A stretch of DNA of 64,000 bases from Lamellibrachia satsuma (GCA_033239005.1 BSQZ01000005.1:541001-605000), one strand, 5' to 3'. Shown: positions 1 to 12,147, numbered from the stretch's first letter. Numbers and translations: made by a program. Notes: generated by a model not told the origin, from the sequence alone.

Positions 1-70
1 TAGGTGAGAAGTAACAGAGTAGGTGAGCAGTAACAGAGTAGGTGAGCAGTAACAGAGTAGGTGAGTAGTA
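1..70. repeat. 19-bp tandem repeat, cut by window edge
   Basis: About 3.5 copies of a 19-bp unit (taggtgagcagtaacagag) occupy the first 70 bases. The array probably continues outside the window, so its full size cannot be judged. Confidence 0.9.
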
Positions 71-570
71 AATTTAAGACAAAAACTTGATTGAAGTTTT
101 TTGTTTGACGAAAAGAATTAAATTTAAAATCTTAACTTGTATTTACCTAATTGCAATATGTTAAAATATATTGTCGTAACTGATTTGCAATAATTTAAAA
201 TGTTAATTATTAATAATTAATTGCAATATTTATAATAATAATACATTTATTTCCAACATTACATATATGCAGTGTATATACATACATTGTTAATGCAGAA
301 CATTTCTAGACAATGCTCATTTAAATCATGCATATTTAAAAGATGAACAGTAACAATCATAGTGTGCTATAATATTATGCTAGAAACGGAAAGAATTGAA
401 GTGTAAACTTATGTGTACTCTCCCCTGTTGTATTGATATGTTATAATATAATGTATGCATATATACATATACGCACATATACATATATATTTACTCTTTT
501 TTATAGTAATCCCTGATAAAACACATATGATTAATACATAAATATGCCAAAAGCTAATACAGTAAACATG
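71..570. other. AT-rich spacer
   Basis: Very AT-rich sequence with short tata/acatata runs. I see no open frame, RNA or repeat family beyond low complexity. Confidence 0.6.
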
Positions 571-1775
571 TTACGTCTCAAAATAAAATATCCCTTTTGT
601 ATCTACCAAGTATAGATGTTTTGTACATTTTTTGAAAGCGAAAATATTTTTACAGTTTCTTAATGCAATACTTAGGCCATTCCAAAGGTTAACACCAACA
701 ATAGACAAACATTTAGCCCTTAGTGCAGTAAGAACTTTAATCTTTTCGAATTTGTCCCTTTGCCTTGTGTTGTGCAAACTATCTTCATTAGAATAAAATA
801 ATCTTTGAATGCTATTGGGCAATAGTTTATATTTCACTTTTTACATCAATATAGATGTTTTGCATTCAATTAGGCAGAAAAAATTAATAAATGTAAGATT
901 AATAAATAAGATATTTGTAAGATCACGAGCCTTTACTCCACAAATAATTCTCACAACTCTCTTTTGTAGAGTGAATACGGCATTAGATTTGCCCATATCT
1001 CTGAGCAGTAGTCTATATGGGGCAAGAAAAGGGAGAAGTCCAAAAGTAATTAATGCCGAATTAATTTCTTTAATAAAAAAATTATTTTGAAATTATTGAG
1101 ATTGTTTTAGCCAATTTGGATTTTACCGATTTTTCCAAGAAAGCTTATCATCAATAATTATGCCAAGACTTTTTTATACACTCTTTCTATAATGTTTTGG
1201 TTTATTGTTATTGCAATATCTGAAGAAAACCTTCCTTTTCTAAATACCATGTAATCAGTTTTACTACATCGTATGATTATATGTTTTCCTTTATTTAATT
1301 TCAGTTCTACTGCAACGCATTCCATAATATTGTCCACTTTTAATTTCCATAAAATCAATAGATTTTGAGATGTAAATTGCCACTCCTCCCCCTCTGTTAT
1401 CTTCTCAGTTAACATGCACAGCTTCGTACCCTTGTAATGGAAAACAATTGACATTGAGGTGATGAACCGACGTTTCACTGATGACAATGACATCACATGG
1501 ATGTCTCAGCACATATAAATAAACTTTTATATTTACAAAGTTTGTGTTTAAGCTTCTGGCATGGAAGTGAATCATAGATAATGACGACTTAGTGTTTTTT
1601 GCCTTGAAACCAAATTGCGATTCTGTAAAGTAAGAACCGTCTACATTAATTGTATTGTAAACGTTTTTGTCAGGATTGATGTAATTATCGTAATCACTGT
1701 GTGAATATTCTGAATGGGCAAAACTGTTGAAGTCAAATTCAGTTGTTTGTTCTTTCAATTCAGGCAATGACTTAT
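571..1775 (-). pseudogene. Non-LTR retrotransposon (Jockey/CR1 superfamily), RT core deleted
   Basis: Minus-strand remains of a LINE ORF2. Going 5' to 3', 1767-1405 encodes the start of an apurinic-like endonuclease (SMIHFHARSLN, then DVIVISETS, then FPLQGYEAVHVN). After a frame change comes the metal-binding/strand core near 1330-1265 (NIMECVAVELKL, KHIIIRC). At about 1265 the frame jumps directly to the post-catalytic part of the reverse transcriptase (SKTDYMVF, then SDIAITINQNIIERV). The region antisense to 1090-850 encodes the typical downstream segment (FTLQKRVVRIICGV), and 837-571 the C-terminus (VNLWNGLSIALRNCKNIFAFKK). The RT palm with its FADD/YADD motif is absent, so about half of a normal ORF2 is missing. 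Several frameshifts confirm it is dead. The clade is not assigned. Confidence 0.8.
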
Positions 1776-1779
1776 TCTT

Positions 1780-2700
1780 TCAAGTTTACTAGTAGTCAGT
1801 AAGAATTCATCATAATTTATATCGTGAAAGGGAAAATCATGAATAAAAGGCAGTTCCATTATCTAAGTTTTGTATAGTCCTTAATAAATAACAATAATTT
1901 TAAATGTTAATTTATAATAACTGATTTTAATTAGGCATAAACCTAAGCTAAGAGAAAACCGCTCTAATACATTAGTTTCAGGTCAAAACTCAACACCTTG
2001 TCGGGCGACCCATTTGTTTCAGACTAAATGTCGCGACGTGGACTAGGGACACGTGTCATCAGAGCTGTAACTAATTCTTGCTAACGGCAGTGCTGTTAGC
2101 GAGTGACCTAATCGTTAGTCAGCGTGTTTTTGTTGTACACGACGTGATGGTTCATTTGTCAGTGCAAAAGTTCCACGCCCATCCAGCCTTATTGAGTCAA
2201 CAGTGTCTGCGACGTTAGACAATGGCGTGGTGACAATGAACAATTCATGTCGTGTGCCGCACGAGATGGCATTCAAAAGCTAATTGCAGAAAATATCACG
2301 AGAGACATACACGCTGATAAAAACTTGTGGCAAACCGTTCCATTAAACGTCCGTCAACGATGTTTGTTCGGCGGCGTGCGACACGTAGTGGGCTGCCGTA
2401 GGAAACCTCAAAATGAGGGCGTCTTCGCTGAATGACAATATGACATTCAAAGCGGTCGTCCGAAGAATTGTCGATACCCAGGCGATGACGGCGAACTGGC
2501 GTGGGATTCGACGGAAAGCTGACATATTAGCGCACCGCAGAGGATGTGTACGTCATACGTTTACGGAAACGATACGTCGGGACGACTAGCTGTGGGTGGA
2601 AGCGATAAACAAGCAGACCGCGTCCTGTCAGATGTTACGCCCTTATATCGCCGCTTTCAACTATTTACTAGATGAGCTAAAGTGAATGACATGTAGCTCT
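1780..2700. other. Unassigned sequence
   Basis: Mixed-composition sequence, less AT-rich from about 2000 on. Two short overlapping ORFs (2247-2435 + and 2343-2525 -) show no recognisable domain and no convincing splice context. I see no gene I can support. Confidence 0.5.
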
Positions 2701-2706
2701 GACGGC

Positions 2707-2754
2707 GTTTTGTAATACGTTTTGTAATACGTTTTGTAATACGTTTTGCAATAC
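2707..2754. repeat. 12-bp tandem repeat x4
   Basis: Four copies of gttttgtaatac, the last with one substitution. Confidence 0.9.
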
Positions 2755-2898
2755 TGAGATATGACACAAATGACGCAAACTCCAGTTTCTCGTAATCTTT
2801 AAAACATGTGGTTTTCTAAGTATCCATCCTCGTACCATTGTCAACAGTGAAGTGAACAGTGAAGTGAACAGTCACTGGCAAACGTGTCAACATCTGCT

Positions 2899-3292
2899 CA
2901 AGAAAATGCGGGAAAGTGCTAAAGAAAAAGCGGGAAAGTACTCAAGAAAAAGCGGGAAAGTGATAAAAAAAAATGCGGGAAAGTGTTAAAGAAAATGCGG
3001 GAAAGTGCTAAAGAAAAAGCGGGAAAGTGCTCAAGAAAATGCGGGAAAGTGCTAAAGAAAATGCGGGAAAGTGCTAAAGAAAAAGCAGGAAAGTGATCAA
3101 AAAAATGCCGGAAAGTGCTAAAGAAAATGCGGGAAAGTGTTAACAAAAAGTGGGAAAGTGCTCAAGAAAATGCGGGAAAGTGCTAAAGAAAATGTGGGAA
3201 AGTGATCAAGAAAAAGCGGGAAAGTGCTTAAGAAAAAGCGGGAAAGTGCTCACGAAAAAGTGGGAAAGTGCTCATGAAAAGCGGGAAACTCC
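2899..3292. repeat. 22-bp minisatellite, ~18 copies
   Basis: Units of the form gaaagtgctaaagaaaatgc plus gg, with variants ctcaag, gatcaa and agcggg. The array is open on both strands for stretches, but the reading is only a lysine/serine-rich or phenylalanine/serine-rich repeat. Confidence 0.9.
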
Positions 3293-3530
3293 CTTCTCAA
3301 CTCAACTCGTTTTTAGCGGTTGTCCGTCTTTCTTAACGTGTTATTTCGTGGGTCGCCATTTTGATGTGTCGTTCTCGTTCGCGGTGAGCGCACACGCAAG
3401 AAAGAGTATGAAATCACTTGAGTCCAATCACAAAAAAGCGGGACATTTCGTCCAAAAAGCTGGAAATCGAAACCTCCAGAAAAGCGACATTTACCGCCCG
3501 TAAGCAGTAACGTCGACACACATGGGTCAG
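3293..3530. repeat. Dispersed repeat family B, copy 1
   Basis: This stretch is diverged but collinear with 51250-51535. Shared landmarks in order are ctcaact, ttaacgt..tt, gggt.gc.a.tttgatgtg, gcggtga, aaagcggga, ccgcccg and gttgacacac. The first copy directly abuts the 22-bp array, whose unit (gcgggaaagc) resembles a motif inside the second copy. The identity of the family is unknown. Confidence 0.55.
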
Positions 3531-3539
3531 ACTCACGTG

Positions 3540-4120
3540 GACGCTCCTTTATTTCTCCATCAAATTTTAACAACGCCGTCTTCCACGTGTCTAGCTATAT
3601 GCACGTCTCGGTGACGCTCTGTCTCAATTATGAATTCCGTTTCGCGAAGATCAAATACTATTTTCCTCGCTGGTGATGTAACTGAATTCGCCGGTTATTG
3701 GCCCCTACACAGCCGGATGTACAGGCAACCCCGGGGCTTGTCCTGGGCGTTGTTTTGTGCGCATCTCCACGATGCTGGGCAAAACGAGAGTACAGCCCTT
3801 TTTATGTTTTTTACAATTAGTTGTTGTGGATCAGTTTGATGTTGCGTGGTTGTTATTCGAGAGATAAAACAAAAAACATACAAAATAAAAAAATTACGTT
3901 TGTCTATTTCTATTCAGGTTTTTTCCCCAACAGCATGTGCTCAAAATGGCGTCTGAAATGAGGACATGCATTTCTTGGTCCACTTCACAATACTTTCTCA
4001 AGAAATACATAACACAAACAAACAAATGATCTTCCATAAAGCATAACAACGTTCACATAAAACTGTACCTTCCAAAAGATACGTTTCATATTGTCTTGTA
4101 TGTCCCGTTTACACTTAAGT
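3540..4120. other. Unassigned sequence
   Basis: Mixed sequence with no supported gene. ORFs at 3630-3839 (+) and 3695-3883 (-) are short and overlap each other. Confidence 0.5.
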
Positions 4121-4125
4121 TTAAC

Positions 4126-4330
4126 GTATCGTGGAGGTGCGCACGTGGTTGCGGTCGATGCGTTAAGTATCGTGGAGGTGCGCACGTGGTTGCGGTCGAT
4201 GCGTTAAGTATCGTGGAGGTGCGCACGTGGTTGCGGTCGATGCGTTAAGTATCGTGGAGGTGCGCACGTGGTTGCGGTCGATACGTTAAGTATCGTGGGG
4301 GTGTGCACGTGGTTGAGGTCGATACGTTAC
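4126..4330. repeat. 41-bp tandem repeat x5
   Basis: Five copies of a 41-bp unit beginning gtatcgtggaggtgcgcacg, spaced exactly 41 bp (4126, 4167, 4208, ...). The last two copies carry the changes gatacg and gggg/tgtgc. Each unit contains a CACGTG E-box core. Confidence 0.92.
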
Positions 4331-4570
4331 AGTGCTTGTTTTATATTCGTTGTATATGTCCGAAGCTTCGCAGTAATTCCCGGCGACAGACACGCCAATC
4401 CAGTGGACGGGGCTGGCTGTATGCGACATCACGCGTCACATGCAAACAGTTACGCCTTGTCGAGTTCAGCCGTACCCTCCCCTACCTTTTGTACCCAGGT
4501 TGTTTCTCACGACAAGTACACGCATGTCGAATAAAACAATACGATATTCGTATTGCACCGTAATCACCCT

Positions 4571-4695
<125 letters not shown>

Positions 4696-4728
4696 AGTCC
4701 TGCTCTCCTCTATTGTTAAATTTTTTAA

Positions 4729-6009
<1,281 letters not shown>

Positions 6010-6175
6010 TAAGTGATTTGTCACTGCTAAGAGAATGACAACCGAGATGAGCCATTGCTACACGTCCAGAATGTTAATCGAACAGGTAAGCACCGGTTAA
6101 TACCGATTTGTCACATGTCACCGCTAACAGAACGAAGGCAGAGAGAGGCCATTGCTACAGCGTCCTGAATGAAAA
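6010..6175. repeat. Degenerate ~90-bp tandem duplication
   Basis: The segment at 6014-6073 recurs in diverged form at 6102-6172. Shared blocks are gatttgtcac, gctaa.agaa, gccattgctaca and cgtcc.gaatg. Confidence 0.6.
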
Positions 6176-6689
6176 CACAATGAAGCCGTGCTGCAATGCA
6201 ATCGAACAATGGAAACAATGCAGGACGCAACTAATGGGAATCGAAAACAAACCCACGGTCTGTAGCGTCAGTACGCTGCTTTCCAAGTCCTGCAGGACTC
6301 TTGTCAAGATGCAAGGCGCACGCGTGGGTAACCCCACGTGGCGACTTGCGGTCAGGAAGCCGCGGTGCACTTCACCGCGCTCGTCCCGCGACGGGGAAGA
6401 GAGTCACGTGTAACGTGAATAATAAAGAAAACAAACATGTCAATTCTCTTTCGAAACCGTTCTTCCCCGAAGTAGTAGATTTAAGGTTAATTTGTTTTTT
6501 CGGACCAGAATTTGTCTTCAGATCGGCGTCCGTGCAACGGCTGTATTGATATTTACATTAACTGGAATTGTGAATTGAATAGTGTTTTCATTCAGCACCA
6601 ATGAATTAATTTATCGAACTGAGTTAATTGGAACAGCCCAAATGTCCGATGATAGAAGGTGACGTTTTCATTCAGGTTTGTAGATCCCA

Positions 6690-6822
6690 AGTAAACACAA
6701 TCAACCATGTTACGGAGTTTTCTCTGAATGAATCGACGAGGTGACGTACAACAAAATCAACCATGTTACGTAGTTTTCCCTGAACGAATCGGCGAGGTGA
6801 CGTACAACAAAATCCATGCTAC
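6690..6822. repeat. 56-bp tandem repeat, ~2.3 copies
   Basis: Unit starts tcaaccatgttacg at 6701 and 6757, with a partial third copy at 6813. It includes gaggtgacgtacaac. Confidence 0.85.
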
Positions 6823-7004
6823 AGAAGATTCAAAGTTTCGTTTCAGATATCTGGGGATATGGTGGCCAGAAATTAATAATGAGAAAATAGGAAAAAGAAC
6901 AAATCAAAAACCAATAACAGAAATTAGAATTAGGAAGTGGAGGGGGGTACGCCCTATACTGAGGTATACATGTAGGTGCCGCACAAATGCCCCTGTTTGT
7001 GGCC

Positions 7005-7007
<3 letters not shown>

Positions 7008-7066
<59 letters not shown>
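7008..7066. repeat. (CT)n microsatellite
   Basis: Pure CT dinucleotide tract of about 29 repeats. Confidence 0.97.
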
Positions 7067-7069
<3 letters not shown>

Positions 7070-7361
7070 CGAAGAAAAAATTTAAATTTTCTCTCTTTGT
7101 GCCCCAATTAAACCTGATAATTCTCTTTCATCGAAGAGGAAATTTCCCAATGAAAAAGTTCTGCCCGGGCTTACCTTACACTTATAGATATTAGATACAT
7201 TGTTCAATAATTCTCTCTTGGTGACCCTAAATTTCTTCATTTCTTTCTCTCTCTCCATGCGCTCCATGGGGCTCTGGTGGCACACCCCCACCGCTTTGGT
7301 ATGGCAGTACCCCCCCCGGGAGACAACTGGACAGGCCCAAACCCGCGTCCCGTGACAAGGG

Positions 7362-7600
7362 GTCTTCAGTGGTATGTGCTCCACCAGGGAGTGAGAAAGG
7401 CTTACATCAGCTGAGTCAAGTCTTCAGTGGTATGTGCTCCACCAGGGAGTGAGAAAGGCTTACATCAGCTGAGTCAAGTCTTCAGTGGTATGTGCTCCAC
7501 CAGGGAGTGAGAAAGGCTTACATCAGCTGAGTCAAGTCTTCAGTGGTATGTGCTCCACCAGGGAGTGAGAAAGGCTTACATCAGCTGAGTCAAGTCTTCG
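7362..7600. repeat. 58-bp tandem repeat, ~4.1 copies
   Basis: Nearly identical 58-bp units starting gtcttcagtggtatgtgctc at 7362, 7420, 7478 and 7536. The near-perfect identity suggests a recent expansion. Confidence 0.95.
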
Positions 7601-7783
7601 GATTGCAATAACAACAACATGGCTGCGTTCACACAATGGCGAAAATATAAACCCGCAAGTGCAAGAAGAGCGAGCTAGTCTCCGAAACTTGGTTCACATA
7701 AATGAACTAAATCTACATTATTTGGAATGATAACGTATTTCCAAACATTGAATCGAAAATTATATTCAGATATACGGATGTTT

Positions 7784-7789
7784 TTTATT
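7784..7789 (-). terminator. Polyadenylation signal AATAAA overlapping the stop codon
   Basis: On the minus strand the codons GGT AAA TAA are followed by AAAAC, so AATAAA begins in the last lysine codon of the peptide precursor. This is unusually close, but compact neuropeptide mRNAs may use further signals downstream that I cannot identify. Confidence 0.5.
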
Positions 7790-9565
7790 TACCCATTAGT
7801 TTCGCTCCGACCCGAGAGGCGGCGCCATATCTGCCTCCGTATCCGGCGTCGTATCTCCGCTTTACTCTACAAAGTAAAGAAGAAAACACATCATAATCAA
7901 CACGATAATCTCCATGGCAACGGAGCTGGGAGAGACAGTCGGTCGGTCGGTCGGTCGGTCGGTCGGTCGGTCGGTCGGTCGGTCGGTCGGTCGGTCGGTC
8001 GGTCGGTCGGTCGGTCGGTCGGTCGGTCGGTCGGTCGGTCGGTCGGTCGGTCGGTCGGTCGGTCGGTCGGTCGGTCGGTCGGTCGGTCGGTCGGTCGGTC
8101 GGTCGGTCGGTCGGTCGGTCGGTCGGTCGGTCGGTCGGTCGGTCGGTCGGTCGGTCGGTCGGTCGGTCGGTCGGTCGGTCGGTCGGTCGGTCGGTCGGTC
8201 GGTCGGTCGGTCGGTCGGTCGGTCGGTCGGTCGGTCGGTCGGTCGGTCGGTCGGTCGGTCGGTCGGTCGGTCGGTCGGTCGGTCGGTCGGTCGGTCGGTC
8301 GGTCGGTCGGTCGGTCGGTCGGTCGGTCGGTCGGTCGGTCGGTCGGTCGGTCGGTCGGTCGGTCGGTCGGTCGTCGGTCGGTCGGTCGGTCGGTCGGTCG
8401 GTCGGTCGGTCGGTCGGTCGGTCGGTCGGTCGGTCGGTCGGTCGGTCGGTCGGTCGGTCGGTCGGTCGGTCGGTCGGTCGGTCGGTCGGTCGGTCGGTAC
8501 GTGCATGGCGGGCTTTAATGACATTATACGCCTGCAACAATTCATACACAGGAGATCTATTATTGTATTGTATTTGCTGAACTACAGCTACTAGTTGCGA
8601 AGAGTCGCGACTGTCCTCTCCGAGTAGTAATACAACCACAGAATTCACAGTTTCCGTAAGAAGTAAATCATTCATACGTACGCTCTTGCTGTTGGCTGGG
8701 TTTCGATGTCGTCTATCAACTTCTCCAAAAGTGCTAACGTCAGTATAGGTTCGTCGATGCTGTTTGACCTGAAAGTGGGGCATTCGTCAGAGAAAGGATT
8801 CGATGAGCGGTGCACATTAATCGCACCAACAGATGGCGCTACTCGTGTCATTGAAATACTGAGTTGTTGATGGTGAATCGCTCGTTTTGTTTCGAATCAT
8901 ATCGTGAAAAATCAAACCTATCTAGTATCCACTACGACATGCTAGTTCTAGTATCCACTACGACATGCTAGTTCTAGTATCCATTACGACATACTAGTTC
9001 GTTTGTGCTAATTTGTTATTTGGTTTTGATGAGATCGTAGGACAAACTGTTACATTAAGTTTGTTTGGATCCGGTCGAAAAATCAACGAAAAACGACAAA
9101 AAAACTATAAGCTACTCACACTTTAACAAGTTACCTGATTTAACGACTACATTTTTTTCGATAATGCTAACAAACGTACGAACATATCAACGAACCTGTT
9201 CGTGATGGGTTAAAGCCGTGGCGTATCTAGTGTCTCGCAAAGGGGGAGGCCGGGGGGGGGGGCAAGCCTAGTCACCCATTAGTTTACCGTGCTGCCGTGT
9301 AGTGGCGCAACAAGTTACGTACGAGAAAAATATTTTAGAAACTAAGCCAACGGGGGCATGACCTAATGCCCCCTCTAAATGTGCCACTAGACAAACACGA
9401 CTCACGATGAGCTAAGTGAACGGAAGAGTCAGTTTTGAACGTGGCCGCGCTGAAGAGAACCAACGTCACGCACCTGTCGACCCGGTAGGCTGCTGTCTTG
9501 ACGGTGTACGACATGAAGACGATGCAGGAACAAAAGAGAATCATCAGCTTGGTGTCCAGTAACAT
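7785..9565 (-). CDS. Secreted amidated neuropeptide-like precursor, three exons
   Basis: The coding exons are 9565-9474, 8768-8682 and 7866-7785. Exon 1 starts with ATG and encodes a strong signal peptide (MLLDTKLMILFCSCIVFMSY, then TVKTAAYRVD). It ends GACAG before intron gtgcgt. Exon 2 follows a pyrimidine-rich acceptor (ccccactttcag) and encodes an acidic, helix-prone spacer (SNSIDEPILTLALLEKLIDD, then IETQPTAR), ending AGAGC before gtacgt. Exon 3 follows tttcttctttactttgtag. It encodes AVKRR, then YDAGYGGRYG-AASRVGAKLM, then Gly-Lys-stop. Both introns are phase 2 and join in frame, giving 86 residues. KRR is a prohormone convertase site and the C-terminal GK predicts a 20-residue amidated peptide. 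AATAAA (7789-7784) overlaps the stop. I do not recognise the peptide family. Expression and processing are inferred; the splice sites, frame and motifs are seen directly. Confidence 0.72.
7937..8498. repeat. (GGTC)n / (CCGA)n tetranucleotide tract, ~140 copies
   Basis: About 560 bp of perfect GGTC repeats with a single interruption near 8372 where one G is missing. It fills about 70 percent of intron 2 of the peptide gene. Open frames across it (GRSV or DRPT repeats) arise only because four-base units rotate through frames without a stop. Confidence 0.97.
8826..8840 (+). promoter_or_regulatory. CTCF-like motif in intron 1 of the peptide gene
   Basis: The sequence ccaacagatggcgct matches the conserved bilaterian CTCF core (CCA..AG.TGGCGCT) at nearly every fixed position. 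It lies in the first intron. Binding is inferred from the motif only. Confidence 0.4.
8921..8999. repeat. 26-bp tandem repeat x3
   Basis: Three copies of a 26-bp unit starting tctagtatccactacgacat at 8921, 8947 and 8973, in intron 1 of the peptide gene. Confidence 0.9.
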
Positions 9566-9574
9566 GACGACGAC

Positions 9575-9715
9575 GTGTTGATAACGACGTTCACTCGTTG
9601 ACCTTCGGATGACGTTCGGATGACCTTCGACTGAAATTACACCATCTTATGTCAACTCGTCTGGTAATCCGTGCGAAATGTTACAAAACGAAAGGTCGCG
9701 CGTGTTATAAGTAGG
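9575..9715 (-). promoter_or_regulatory. Probable promoter and 5' UTR of the peptide gene
   Basis: Reading the minus strand, a TATA-like TTATAA occurs at 9710-9705, about 140 bp upstream of the ATG at 9565. Transcription would start near 9680. Two copies of a short ttcggatgac-type repeat lie between it and the ATG. A further upstream non-coding exon cannot be excluded. Confidence 0.35.
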
Positions 9716-10040
9716 CCGCTTTAATTCGCGTTTCTGCGTAATGGCGCTGATATATGTCGTTATATCCTACTAAGGAACGAAAATTGTCGCTGGACGTCAC
9801 CGTTTATCCGATTATTTAAGTGAATGACCTGCGTTTTAAAAGCCATTACATTTGGGTCGGCGATTTTTTGTAATTATACATTTGCTTTCACATTAGAAAC
9901 AATTATGATTATAGTGTTTATTTCCTGTTCATACATATGTATTTCTCTTTAATGTACATTGCAAAAACATCCACGATGCAGACAATCTAATACACTATGG
10001 TGGGCATGTTTGTACGAATCTCGTAGAATAATGATATCAC

Positions 10041-10386
10041 AGTATCATGCCTGTTTATCCTCCCCCCGTGATCACATGGTATCATGCCCGTTTGCGCCTT
10101 TCGTTATCACACGGTATCATGCCCGTTTGCGCCTTTCGCCATCATAGAGTATCATGCCCAATTACGCCCTTCGATATCACACAGTATCGTGCCCGTTTGT
10201 ATCCTTCGTCATCACACGGCATCATGCCCGTTTGCACCTTTCGATATCACACAGTATCATGCCCGTTTGCGCCCTTCGTCATCACACAGTATCATGCCCG
10301 TTTGCGCCCTTCGTTAGCACACAGTATCATCCCCGTTTGCGCTTTTCGTCATCATACTGTATCATGCGCGTTTGCAGCCCATAATC
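10041..10386. repeat. 35-bp minisatellite, ~10 copies
   Basis: Units of the form atcatgcccgtttgcgcctt followed by tcgtcatcacacagt. There is considerable point variation between copies and the first unit is irregular. Confidence 0.92.
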
Positions 10387-10389
10387 CTG

Positions 10390-11230
10390 GGGTGCTTCGC
10401 TAAAAACATTTAAATATACCTTGCAAATGTTTACCTAGAAAGTCCCTGCGTGTTTGGTTCTAGCAAATAGAAATATAAGCCAGATTCAAAAGTTGCCAAG
10501 TACTTCGTATTACAAGAGATTCAACTGAGATTTCGACAATAAACAAAGGAAAAAACATAAAGCGTCAGTTGGGATAAAATATCATCATTGGTGGTAAAAT
10601 AGACGTGGAAAGCTAAACGACACAGATATTGATTCATGCGATCTTTGACGCTCGGTCTTAAGACATGTTGCTCGGGGATAATACGTGTGTCTTTACATCA
10701 AAGGAGAGATTCCACAGAAAGAGTGGTTGTATATGACAGAGGTCTGTGTCCATTTCAGATATTTCTTATACTCTAACATTTATCTCTGTGTAAAATGTAC
10801 GGGAGTATAAGTCCTGGATCCCTCCGAATGAGTTCTACATTTGTTAGCAGATTCAGGTATGAATAAATACATTATTGGCATACAAGATATACACCTTCTA
10901 CGTGACCCCATGCCATATACGTTTCAATGATGTTACGTTTAGTGTAGCCCAAAAGTATTAACCATCTAAGTATGTTACCACATCGCGTAATCGACTACTC
11001 GAAACATAATCAAATTACGGACGTTGTTGATAGGATTTGATTGAATTATGGTGATAGCCGAATGATGTGCAGTGTACGCTGTGTACGTTGTGGCCGCACT
11101 GCTAATAGGACTTTAAAAAAAAGTGGAACGGGACTTGATTGGCATAAAATGCGTTACGAGGCATGGACGTCGGGTCGCGCTGGGTGCGTTCATCGAGTGA
11201 CGTCATCATCGACCATTCGAAAAAGACTAG
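10390..11230. other. Unassigned AT-rich sequence
   Basis: No supported gene or repeat family. The ORF at 11041-11238 (+) is short, has no recognisable domain and lies just upstream of the CR1 remnant. Confidence 0.5.
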
Positions 11231-11269
11231 CGCAGTGATCTCCTGCTCAGATGTATGTCATCATGCTAC

Positions 11270-11466
11270 CGATTACGAAGATATTGACAGTGCTCTTCCA
11301 GCCTAAGGAAGGACGGAGAAGTAGAGGCAACGAAGTAGCATCATTGAACTAAGAGTGTTCATTTGACCCGATGAAGTACGCGCTCTCACAGAGGACGGTA
11401 GATTATAAGAACACATTACCTACTTACTGCGTCAACGCCAGAAGTATGCATGTGCAAAAACAGAAG
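11270..11466 (+). pseudogene. 3' end of a CR1-type LINE, seed of the 96-bp array
   Basis: The translation near 11271-11466 follows the C-terminus of the intact CR1 at 45105-45458. YEDID matches YEDVD, EGRRSRGNEVASLN matches EGSRTRGHKATLV, ECSFDPMKYALSQR matches QCRLDMRKYSFSQR, and NTLPTYCVNARSM matches NKLPNDCVNASSV. An in-frame stop and a shift near 11310 show it is not functional. The last 96 bp of this remnant form the first unit of the array that follows. Confidence 0.8.
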
Positions 11467-12072
11467 ATGAAGTACGCGTTCTCACAGAGGACGGTAGATT
11501 ATAAGAACACATTACCTACTTACTGCGTCAACGCCAGAAGTATGCATGTGCAAAAACAGAAGATGAAGTACGCGTTCTCACAGAGGACGGTAGATTATAA
11601 GAACACATTACCTACTTACTGCGTCAACGCCAGAAGTATGCATGCGCAAAAACAGAAGATGAAGTACGCGTTCTCACAGAGGACGGTAGATTATAAGAAC
11701 ACATTACCTACTTACTGCGTCAACGCCAGAAGTATGCATGCGCAAAAACAGAAAATGAAGTACGCGTTCTCACAGAGGACGGTAGATTATAAGAACACAT
11801 TACCTACTTACTGCGTCAACGCCAGAAGTATGCATGCGCAAAAACAGAAGATGAAGTACGCGTTCTCACAGAGGACGGTAGATTATAAGAACACATTACC
11901 TACTTACTGCGTCAACGCCAGAAGTATGCATGCGCAAAAACAGAAGATGAAGTACGCTTTCTCATAGAGGACGGTAGATTATAAGAACACATTACCCACT
12001 TACTGCGTCAACGCCAGAAGTATGCATGCGCAAAAACAGAAGATGAAGTACGCGTTCTCACAGAGGATGACA
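11371..12072 (+). repeat. 96-bp minisatellite derived from CR1 coding sequence, ~7.3 copies
   Basis: Seven full 96-bp units start at 11371, 11467, 11563 and so on, followed by a partial unit. Each unit encodes 32 residues (MKYAFSQRTVDYKNTLPTYC, then VNARSMHVQKQK) because 96 is a multiple of three. Copies differ by only a few substitutions (V/A at MHVQ, one stop near 11965). The 198-residue ORF is therefore an expanded LINE fragment, not a cellular gene. Confidence 0.9.
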
Positions 12073-12147
12073 ATATCCAGAGAGTAACAGTCAAGTTGCT
12101 CTGGATAATAATATCCCAAGAGGATCAGTCAAGTTGCTCTGACGACA

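Noticed and set aside
7788..7853. Resemblance of YGGRYGAAS in the peptide to opioid/nociceptin-type YGGF or FGGFTGA cores
   Set aside because: The key aromatic at position four is missing and the match is a handful of common residues. No claim of homology is justified.
7727..8594. Plus-strand ORFs of GRSV repeats
   Set aside because: Pure products of the (GGTC)n tract rotating through open frames; no coding context outside it.
7785..8783. Single 332-codon minus ORF with DRPT repeats
   Set aside because: It is the exon 3 frame running backwards through intron 2, including the tetranucleotide repeat, into the exon 2 region. The spliced three-exon model explains its ends far better.
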